Shown one piece after another: positions 55,904 to 64,000 of a stretch of DNA of 64,000 nt (positions are counted from its first letter, which is position 1; the number at the start of each line of letters is the position of its first letter). Source of the DNA: Asterella californica (taxonomy: Eukaryota > Streptophyta > Marchantiopsida > Marchantiales > Aytoniaceae); NCBI GenBank assembly GCA_036924285.1, contig JAYKYS010000007.1, positions 30,930,001 through 30,994,000 of the forward strand, given 5' to 3'. A model generated the notes under the pieces. That model was not told the origin of the DNA. It worked only from the letters and a program-made list of their open reading frames with translations, and searched no databases. The position numbers were made by a program, and so were the translations under genes.

Positions 55904-56715
55904 ATGCTATCTAGGCATGGTAAGGCGTTTGCGTTTGAGTCACATGAAGTAGGATGTGTAGATCCAAGTGTAGTTGCACCTATGGTAATCTTTACTATAC
56001 CGCATGTGCTTTGGAATCTACGTCCTATCCCTGTGCCTAGAGCTCATCTGCCAAAGCTTATAGACTTGCTCAATGAGAGGATTAGGATGGGTATCTTGGA
56101 ACCATCTATAGCTCCCTATTCTAGCAGATGGTTTACTGTTCCGAAGAAGAGTGGAGTTTTGAGATTCATTCAAGATATGCAGCCAGTTAACAAGGTGACT
56201 ATCAGGAATATGGGTATAGGACCTATTGTAGACGAGTTTGCAGAGGCTTTTGCTGGTCGTGCTATCTATTCAATGGGAGACGTATATTCAGGTTATGATC
56301 AGTTTCAGTTATTCTCTGAGAGTAGAGACTTGACTACAATGAGGACACCTTTGGGATTACTAAGGATGTGCACCTTGCCACAAGGTGCTACCAATTCTGT
56401 AGCACATATGATGAATGGCATGAACAAAGTTTTGAGGGACTTCATTCCTGAAAAATCTATGCCATTTCTTGATATGTGCCGATCAAAGGATGTGCTGAGG
56501 AGGAGAAGAATGAGGTAATGGATCAGAGGGGGTGCCGTAAGTTTGTTGCAGATCACATAGCTGACTGTGATAAGATACTGAGTCGACTGGAGGAGGTTCA
56601 TTTGACTTTATCAGGAGCAAAGTCTGTATTTGGAGAACAGGAGGTGTTAATAGTGGGACATCTATGTGGATCTTATGATCGGAAACCTTGTCCAAATAAG
56701 GTTGATGCCATTTGA
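55904..56715 (+). pseudogene. Gypsy element 2 reverse transcriptase
   Basis: Frame 55904-56518 carries fingers and palm: IDLLNERIRMGILEPSIAP, YSSRWFTVPKKSGVLRFIQD, MGDVYSGYDQFQL and MCTLPQGATNSVAHMMNG. The catalytic region reads MPFLD in one frame and passes by a 1-base shift into PIKGC, so the ancestral box was F-L-D-D followed by x-PIKGC, as in element 1. The frame 56476-56715 continues through GCRKFVADHIADCDKIL and the thumb (VLIVGHLCGSYDRKPCPNKV). The shift at the active site rules out a functional enzyme. Confidence 0.88.
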
Positions 56716-56880
56716 AGAATGAGGGAGACGTGTGGATCGGTTACTGAGGTGAGAAGATTTCTAGGTGCATGTGTGTTTTATCATATATAGATTCCACACT
56801 TTGCACATGTAGCAAATCCGTTGTACAAGTTGCTGAGGAAGGGGCAAAGATTTCAATGACAAGAGGAGCAAAGCGAGTCT

Positions 56881-58179
56881 ATGAAGAAGTTGAAGGATTT
56901 GTTGTCTTCACCACCAACTCTACGGAAAGTAACATATGAGTTGGGCAGATCCGTTATCCTTACTGTAGATACTAGTCCTATTGGCATTGGATGGGCTATA
57001 GGACAAGATGATCAGGATGGGAATAGATATGTGGTGCGTTTTGGTGCTAAGGTATTAAGTTCACGGCAGAGAGACTATCCTCAGGTCAAGAGAGAGCTAT
57101 GAGGAGTAGTTACTGCGATGAAGAGTGATAAGGAATACTTGATAGGAGCACCTGTGGTTGTGGAGACAGATTGTTTACCTCTCTTGGGAATGATCACTAG
57201 CTGTACAACTCCAGATATTGCTATGTTGAGGTGGATAGCATATATCAAGTCCTTGAACCCAGAGTTTAGACATATTGCAGGAAAAGACAATCCTGTGACA
57301 GATATGTTATCAAGGGCTAGGTATTACGATGAGAAGGAAATGATAGATGACCATGAGGATGTGGGAACAGAGTTCTATTCTAGTGTTCTTGCTAGAAAAG
57401 ATAGAAGCTGTTTTGCAGCTCCATTGGAGTTATTTGAGGAAACTATGTATGATGACGAGTGGTTGGATCTTGGGCGCTATTTGAGTTCATTGGAAAGGCA
57501 AGAAGGCTGGTCTGATGCAGATTTCAAGAGGATCCGTAGAACAGCTTACGGGTACTTTTTATATGGAGGACATCTATGGAAGCGCCCTAAGCTACAAGGA
57601 GGTGTACCACAGCGGGTGGTATGTGACTTGGAATTGCAGCAGAAGCTGATCAAGGAGTTCCATGAGAGTCTATGGGTCGGTCATAGAGGAGTTTGGGTTA
57701 CATTTGCCAAGATAAAGGAGAAGTATTGGTGGAAGGGTATGTATAAAGATGTAGTACATTTGGTTCCGTCATGTATACATTGCCAGATGTATTCCAACAT
57801 ACGTCATCGTGATGGATTGCATCCTACTTATCCTTTAGCCATTCATTACAAATGGGTAGTGGATCTGGTAACTATGCCATTTGGGCTTGGACAAATGAGG
57901 TATCTAGTCTTGGCTAGAGAAGATCTATCTAACCAAGTTGAAGGCCGTGCCTTGAGGACGAAGATCAGTGCTAGTGTGTGCCGCTTTCTACTTGAAGATG
58001 TCATTTGTAGATATGGGTGTGTGGGAAAGATCACTGCAGATAGAGGTGAGCTGGATTCACAAGAAGCAGTTGAGTTCTTCAAGCGATTGGGAATCAAGTT
58101 GGCGTTAACCACTGCTTACAATCCTGAAGGAATGGCAAGAGCGAAAGAGGTCATCCGCCAATCATCAAAGCTTTCGTAA
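56881..58179 (+). pseudogene. Gypsy element 2 RNase H and integrase
   Basis: RNase H starts in 56881-57102 (ILTVDTSPIGIGWAIG) and, after a TGA in place of Trp (REL-stop-GVV), continues in 57118-58179 with VETDCLPLLGMI and HIAGKDNPVTDMLSRA. The integrase HHCC zinc domain (EFHESLWVGHRG, SCIHCQ), the first catalytic Asp (WVVDLVTMPFG), the second (ITADRGEL) and the Glu region (AYNPEGMARAKEVI) follow. The Glu lies in a segment where a frameshift begins. The long second frame is the best preserved part of this element. Confidence 0.9.
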
Positions 58180-58807
58180 AAGCTTGCAAGGGTAAGATCC
58201 GTGAATGGCCTAGACTGCTACCGTTTGCTTTATGGGCAGATCGTACAACTCATAGTACCGTTACAGGTTACATGCCAGCAGAGTTGATACTAGGGCAAAA
58301 ACCTGTGATGCCGATTGAGGAGGTTGTGCCTACTTGGAATGTTTTGCCATGGGAAGATGGTAGAAGTACGGAGGATCTTCTTGCATTAAGGATCCAACAG
58401 TTAGAACCTAGACCTGAGGATGTTGCCAAAGCTGTCGAAAGATTAAAGATTGCTAGAGAGAGAAACAAAGGCAAATTTGATAGAACGCATAGATTACGAC
58501 CCAAACCAGTTAAAGAAGGTGATTGGGTGTTAGTCTATGATAGTAGTCTTGATAATCAACATAGCACTATCAGGAAGTTCTCCAAGAGATGGTTGGACCT
58601 TATGTGGTGTTAGAAGTTTATGATAATGTCACATACTCCTTGAGAGAGTTAGATGGTGCAGTGCTCAAGATACCAGTCGCAGGAAAGAGAATCAAGCTCT
58701 TTAGGAGGAGAGAGGAGGACCAGAACGTTGCAGAGTTTATAGAGGACGAAGCTGAAGACTCAATGCATGTTGAAGATGAGTTTGAAGCCGAAGCTGAAGA
58801 GTCTTGA
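58180..58807 (+). pseudogene. Gypsy element 2 integrase C-terminal region
   Basis: It continues the integrase: PAELILGQKPVMPIEEVVPT, a basic helix (RERNKGKFDRTHRLRPKPVK), then FSKRW and, in a shifted frame, GPYVVLEVYDNVTYSLREL (GPY/F module). An acidic tail ends ADEFEAEAEES-like at 58807. The frame order and spacing match element 1. No chromodomain is present. Confidence 0.85.
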
Positions 58808-58841
58808 TCAGGATGGCACATACCGGAGGATGTGCAGGTTC

Positions 58842-58853
58842 AGAGGGGGTGGA
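58842..58853 (+). other. Polypurine tract of Gypsy element 2
   Basis: AGAGGGGGTGGA directly precedes the TGTCG start of the 3' LTR and is almost identical to that of element 1. Confidence 0.9.
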
Positions 58854-60246
58854 TGTCGCGCTACTTGGCGGTTACATGCTTGACTTCTACTCCGACGCTT
58901 GAGTTTAGTAGTTCTAGAAGTTAGCTCATATTACTTCTAGTCCTTTATACATATGTTTGACACCTTTGCATACGGTGTTGACACTATTGTGTTATATATT
59001 TTGAGTCCTAGTAAGTTGATAATATGTTATCTATCTTGTTCAAGCACTCTTGCGCTTGTGCAAATGATATCATGCTTATCTATGTTGTGAAAGTACATAA
59101 CTTAAGGTTTCCATGCTGATAAGGGTTTAAGCTCATGGGTTGTACTTACATGTCGCCCATGCATGCTTTCTAGATTGGTTAAGTTATCTTTTAGGGTTAC
59201 GTGTTATTTTACATGCCTTCGCGTGAAGTTTAAGATTTACGTTGGCACTTTAGGGGCTGACGTGGTAGCCTTTGAGTGAAGTTGAGTTACCACGTGGATT
59301 AGGGCACTAAAGGACAGCCAAGTGGAACTATGAACTCTCATTGGTCCATTTTTGTCTTTTGTATAACTCTAAATTTAGAAGCATGGATCTAAAGGGGAGT
59401 TCGAGCATTTGGTGAGAGGACTTCGAAATCTGAGAGCACAAGGAGATAGAGCTCGTCATGCCAAGCACTTCCAGTGAAATTTTCGATCGATTTGAGGCAA
59501 TAAAGACGAAGTTATGACCAATTGAAGTTTGAATTGTGCTAGAATTGAATCACTTTTGTTGGATTTAGGGTTTTCAGTGTCACTTGCAGCAGATTTGAGG
59601 AAATCGCTTCAAAACTTTGAGGTTGTGTTCTCTGCCAGCAGGGCTACGATTTCCTAAAAAGTTTCACATCGATTGAGTGACTGAGTAATTCAGGGCGGCC
59701 GCTGAAGCTGAGGGGGTCTGAAAAGCTCTTAATCTAGAGCAGCGACTTCAGAGGAGGAGATTTGGAGTTCTGTGTACAGTCAGGAGTTCCAACTTCACAG
59801 GGATGTCCAGCATCCTGTAGAATTCAAATACTGTGAGAATATTTGAAATTGATCGAGCCAATCTTCTGTTCTAGGTTGAAATAGCCATCTAGGTACCAGA
59901 AATTGCCGTAGTTTTCTTGCTCAGAACTTTTCTGTCCATATCTCCGTGTCAGAATTTGATCTCAGGCTGAAACTTCGTGTGTGAGTTCAGTAGTACCTCA
60001 TTTGCATGTACGGGAAGTTTAGAAGTCTAAACCTTCATATTTTTCTTCTCCGTGAGTGTCAAAGTTTACCGCCGGATCCTATTACTACCAGCTAGACCTG
60101 AATTTTGCTTTGTGAGCATATTACTAGATCTTACACATCTGTGTGAGTGTTTATAGCCCTATTGTGACTTGAAACCCAACCTCTTGAGTAAACAACCACA
60201 GCTAGAAGCCCGGCGCTTTCCTAGGTAGACGGATCACACTCCGACA
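58854..60246 (+). repeat. 3' LTR of Gypsy element 2
   Basis: It is 1393 bp, the same length as the 5' LTR, with about 22 single-base differences by eye and no indels that I saw. Confidence 0.95.
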
Positions 60247-60257
60247 GCGGTAGGTGC

Positions 60258-61510
60258 ACGAAATGTATAGATCGAACCTAGGTCGTAGTGGCATCTCCTG
60301 AGCCATCGCACGCTTCTCAACCAACTCCATGGATGACTGGATCTCTGAACTAAAGAAGGCGTTGAACTTTTCCAATCTTCTCTACGCAGAAGATAAGTTC
60401 ATCCCCACGAATCGATCGGGTGCGTCTTCCTTGTCTTTCAGAGGCAAGGATGCCTCTTCTACCACCGTGGTCTTTTGCTTCTGCGTTGGAAAGATGCTAC
60501 TCTTCTCATCTTCCGGGATGGAAGATCTCTTCTCATTGCATGAGCGATCCTCTTTGCTGTGTTTCCTCCAGTCACAACCGGAATGTCAACCCATACCTCA
60601 GCTTCTGGAGTCTTCAGAAGACTCCATGTAGTCGTAGAAGCTGTCTTTCGCGTGATCTTGGTGCTCGGCGTCTCCTCTTGGGAATCGGACTCGGATCCAG
60701 AGTGGATAGTCGGGAAAGATGCGCTCTTCCTAGGCACACTCCTAGGTCCCATCTTCCTCGGTGGTGACGCATCTTCTGTGCCGCTGGAGGCGTCTTCTCT
60801 CACCAAAATCGTCTTTTGCTGAGTGCCCGGTCCTACCTGAGGCACTGAAGTGGGAGGAGAAGACATGGCTAATGTCCGATCTTCTTCCTCCGAGGTCTCT
60901 TCCTTCACCTCGCGCTATCATGCTGGTCCATACTTAACCAACTGGTCTTCCTGCAAATCTCCCTTGGACACGTACACATAACAGAAGAACGGGATGAGGT
61001 GCCCTCATGCTGGGTTGCCCAAGTACATTAACTTGACCTGGATGTAAGTGTGGAAGAAGACGCCCCAATTGACGACTTGTCCTTCCTAGATAGCTTCCAG
61101 GAACTCCATGTCATGATGTCCAAGGTGTCTCACCTTCTGTGCTTTTCTCTTGGAGAAAACATGAAAATGCAACTTTTCCAAAAGACGCTTCCTCGGGTCC
61201 CGATAAGCTTCTACCTTCCATCCGTTCCACCCCTGTCTGTCTTCCGAGAAGAGGCATGTGGTACTTCCAAGTACATACCACTTATCAGATGTCATCGGTA
61301 AGATCTTCTTCTCCAACTCTTACCCGCGGTTCTCTACTTCTGGCTTGTGAAAAGCCATGCGTCACCACTCCACCGTCCAGGAAGATGATCTTCAGTTTTC
61401 TGGAAGACACTATTCTTGGAAGACGTCCATCTTTCGACTTCGGAAGAAGTAGACTTCTCTTTACAAAGTCCCTTAAGACCATCTTCTCGCTAAGCAAAGT
61501 GCAATTTTAA
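60258..61510 (-). pseudogene. Gag-like coiled-coil protein, copy E (N-terminal half)
   Basis: Minus strand. The region upstream (61086-61497) reads LPRIVSSRKLKIIFLDGG and, in another frame, EKLHFHVFSKRKAQKVRHLG. It is followed by GHLIPFFCYVYVSKGDLQED and the frame 60459-60908, which contains VKEETSEEEDRTLAMSSPP, KMGPRSVPRKSASFPTIHSG and SESDSQEETPST. It ends with RRLEKFNAFFSSEIQSSMEL and RPRFDL close to the edge of Gypsy element 2. The order matches copy D. Its C-terminal half is plausibly copy C at 49.7-50.7 kb, on the other side of the insertion. The Ser/Glu-rich middle looks disordered. Confidence 0.6.
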
Positions 61511-61574
61511 GTAATAAGGTTATTTCAATTATATAAATTTGTCATTCACTTTAAAAATTTCGAAAAATCTCTAA

Positions 61575-62868
61575 TCCTGCAAATTATAGACAACACAAGT
61601 CTTCAGACCCTCGACCTGCTGATCCAAGTAGCGGAACATGTTGTCCTTGCATTCCACCAACATCTCTTTGGAGGCATTATCTCACGTTCAGTCTGAGGTC
61701 AGAAGTTTCCTCCATGCGGTGAAGTTAAACTTCTTCTTGAGCGCATCTCTCATCTGCGTCATGATCTCCTTACCTCAGGCTTCCGCTTCCACTCGCTGCT
61801 TCTTCTCCTCTGCAGCCTTGGCTTCTGCAGCTTCCCGATGTGCATCCCAAGTCTTCTTGTCTTCTACCAGATCAGTTAGTTTATCTCTGATCCATAAGAC
61901 TTCCTGCTCTCTCTACTGAAGTCGCACTTGCAACTCCGGGTGGCTCTTCCGCAGTTGGGTCAATTCCTTAACAGAAGCGAAAGCTTCCGTTTTGTACTGG
62001 TGGTGATCTTCTTTGTTGTGCGGAGGTGTCTTTTTTGCACTTCCTCCTGCTGAATGAAAGTCCGAAGATCAAATCCATGGTAAAGAGACTTCTCCTGGGC
62101 CTTAGCCCGCTTCTCCACCATCTCCATGGCTGAATCCCGGTGTTGAAGAAGGAGTTAAACTCCTCCAGTCTTCTTCTTGCGGAAGCCATGTTCATACCTA
62201 CATACCGATCTGCGACAGCTTCCTTGTCTTCTTAAGATACCTGGACCTCTTCCACCATGGTGGCTTTCTCCTTCTGCACTCGGGAAGGCACTTCTCTCAA
62301 TGTCTTCTTGGGTGGGAGATCTCTTCCCACAGGAGAGGCAGACTTCTTCTATGCGCAACCACCGGTCGCAGTCGGAACATCGATCCAGGTTCTATCTTCT
62401 GGAGTCTTTGGAAGACTCCTGGGATCATAAGAACAGCCTTCCTGGTGGTCCTAGTGCCGGGGTATCTTCTTGTAAATCTGACTCAGATCCGGAGTGGATG
62501 GTGGGGTAAGATGTACTCTTCCTAGGAACGCTCTTAGGTCCCATCCTCCTCGGTGACGACGCGTCTTCCGTGCTGCTAGAATCATTCTTCCGGACGGTGA
62601 TCTTGTTCTGATTCGTGCTTGATCCTTCCGGAAGCACTAGAATGGGAGGGGAAGACATGGCACCTGCCTGGTCTTCTTCCTCTGAAGTCTCCTCCTTGAC
62701 TTCTTCTTGCCTCGCTGATCCATACTTGGCCAATTGAGTCTCCTTCAAATCTCTCTTGGACACATACAGGTAGTAGAAGAAAGGAGTGAGATGTCCTCCT
62801 CCTAGGATGTCCAAATAAGTGAACTCGGCGTGGACATAAGTCTGTGTGTACCTCGAATGGTTTGTCAA
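61575..62868 (-). pseudogene. Gag-like coiled-coil protein, copy D
   Basis: Minus strand, the most complete copy in order although broken. The frame 62425-62868 gives TYLDILGGGHLTPFFYYLYV, SKRDLKETQLAKYGSARQEE, VKEETSEEEDQAGAMSSPP and SGSESDLQED. Then come ASARRRLEEFNSFFNTGIQP, a degraded coiled coil (GFDLRTFIQQEEVQK; LWIRDKLTDLVEDKKTW; EEKKQRVEAEA; KEIMTQMRDALKKKFNFTA) and MLVECKDNMFRYLDQQVEGL near 61600. This copy links the N-terminal half seen in copy E to the C-terminal half seen in copies A, B and C. The start region is continuous with Gypsy RT debris at 62841. Confidence 0.6.
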
Positions 62869-63402
62869 ACTGTGGCAACTTCAAAACTGACGCCTTTGAC
62901 AAAATAGATTTGACCGTTCGGAATGTCATCCACCTCCTTGGTCCAACTTATATGTGCGTCTTTTCTTGTCCAGTCCGTTAATAACTTTGTGATCTTTGAA
63001 AACCCCTTCACGTACTTACGGTATATCTTAAGAATCTTAAGGTTTAGGAATCTTAAGAATCACCGCATCTTTTTACTGTAGTCGGATGCTCCCAAGTCAC
63101 AATTATGTCCATCTTTTGCATATTCGGACCGACTCCTTATGCACTAATGACACGTCTCAAGAAGTTAATGCGTTTCAAATCAAACTCACTCTTGTCAACG
63201 TTGGCAAATAGCTTATGTTTCTGCAGCTGCGTCAACACCACCTTAAGCTACTCCGCGGAAGACTACAAGGTTTTGGAGTAGATCAAGTTGTCGTTGATGT
63301 AAACGACGACAAACTTGTCCATCTTCTCGTGAAAAATTATGTTCATCAATGTAGTGAACGTCGAAGAGACGTTGCAAAGTCCAAATGACATAACATATTG
63401 TA
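62841..63402 (-). pseudogene. Decayed Gypsy reverse transcriptase/RNase H fragment (chromovirus-like)
   Basis: Read on the minus strand, the sequence gives YVMSFGLCNVSSTFTTLMN, then KFVVVYINDNLIYSKTL (the YxDD box, here Y-I-N-D), KHKLFANVDKSEFDLKRIN, FLRRVISA and, at the other end, SILSKASVLKLPQFDKPFEV followed by HT, where RNase H begins. These are the standard blocks of plant Gypsy RT. Stops and shifts are many, and the first Asp of the catalytic pair has become Asn. The family is different from elements 1 and 2. The fragment is truncated in RNase H, where Gag-like copy D begins. Confidence 0.8.
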
Positions 63403-64000
63403 ATTTATCATTGCATAAAGTTTCATATCGAAACTTTATGCTAAGATAAATAGTTAATTTGATTCAAAATATTTTCTCATCAAATTGGTAATTTAACTGC
63501 AAGTAGTGCAGATAAGATCAAATAAGGATCATTTCGAGCAAAATTTTGAGACGAACAAGAATGTCGATCCATAGCTTGGTCAATAACAGCTCTTTGAGCC
63601 ATCGATCGATGACGGGCCATTCGTGTTGTCTAGAATAACTTTCTTGATCTTCAAAATTATATTTAAATTTTGAGGTCAATAACTCAAATGCAACTAAAAT
63701 GATATCAGCTCGAAGGTTATTGCGAAAACATCAACTTGAATAATCTCAAATCTCCCAAGCTAGCCATACTTTCTCTAAACTTATTCTGAAGCTCAGAGGA
63801 TCAATTCTATCGAATCTATGTCAAATCGATTCTATCAATTCTAAGTCAATTAGATATCCATTTAAAAGAGTATGTCACAACATGACCAAGGTTATCTCTG
63901 AATAACCTTGGTCATATCTGTAACAATCACATTTTGTCAAGTCTTCTTTCATCATATACAATTCTACTCTATTGACTCTCAAACGTGAAAAATATACCAC
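63403..64000. other. No gene recognised; one strong stem-loop
   Basis: A perfect 14-bp inverted repeat, ATGACCAAGGTTAT (63882-63895) with ATAACCTTGGTCAT (63902-63915), encloses a 6-nt loop. The remainder is AT-rich with no protein-like frames; the N-terminal part of the neighbouring RT is not visible here. Confidence 0.4.

Larger units (their letters stand above)
51564..60246 (+). mobile_element. Complete Ty3/Gypsy LTR retrotransposon, element 2
   Basis: Two LTRs of equal length (1393 bp) both begin TGTCG and end CCGACA. They are flanked by GCGG (51560-51563 and 60247-60250), a perfect 4-bp duplication. The internal order is Gag, protease, linker, RT, RNase H, integrase, with the same motifs and the same purine-tract junction as element 1 in the opposite orientation. 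By eye the LTRs differ at about 22 positions, 21 of them transitions, so this insertion is older than element 1, and its coding region is more heavily broken. Confidence 0.95.

Overview
The window is nuclear DNA from a land plant. The only gene that reads as intact is a plant-type ZIP metal transporter in four exons with GT-AG introns. Almost everything else is transposable-element debris in gene-poor, repeat-rich DNA. The small introns, the moderate base composition, and a mixture of fungal-like Gypsy elements, Gag-like coiled-coil repeats and a Replitron-like HUH endonuclease make me favour a bryophyte, perhaps a Marchantia-type liverwort. That placement is inference and the sequence alone does not prove it.

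Layout. 1-4.98 kb: mostly unassigned, with a six-unit stem-loop tandem array (about 1.4-1.6 kb) and a decayed coding-like stretch (2.1-3.3 kb). 4.98-8.61 kb: heavily mutated Ty1/Copia element with Gag, protease, integrase, RT and RNase H remnants and a polypurine tract. 8.8-17.2 kb: unassigned coding-like scraps, a diverged tandem repeat of about 190 bp (11.75-12.5 kb) and AT-rich DNA. 17.97-19.98 kb: the ZIP gene. 20.97-21.61 kb: a 643-bp MITE with CACTAG termini and a perfect 5-bp target duplication.

22.08-34.11 kb: a degenerate gene carrying HUH-endonuclease motifs (HLH and YxxK), which I read as a Replitron-like transposase. It is cut in two by a complete Ty3/Gypsy element (element 1, minus strand, 23852-33689) flanked by the 4-bp duplication ACGC. 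Setting the insertion aside, the host reading frame runs on from one flank to the other. 34.1-46 kb: largely AT-rich DNA with no recognisable gene, but with a foldback repeat, twin hairpins and a 111-bp tandem duplication.

46.0-63.4 kb: several degenerate copies of one Gag-like coiled-coil gene in both orientations (46.1, 47.6, 49.7-50.7, 60.3-61.5 and 61.6-62.9 kb), plus a decayed Gypsy RT/RNase H fragment at 62.8-63.4 kb. A second complete Gypsy element of the same lineage (element 2, plus strand, 51564-60246, two 1393-bp LTRs, duplication GCGG) separates what appear to be two halves of one Gag-like gene.

How it fits together: the window shows successive transposition. The Gag-like repeats, the Copia element and the HUH element are old and decayed. 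Gypsy element 2 (about 22 LTR differences counted by eye) is younger, and element 1 (about 6 differences outside one large indel) is the most recent arrival. Only the ZIP gene appears to have a cellular role, in divalent metal uptake.
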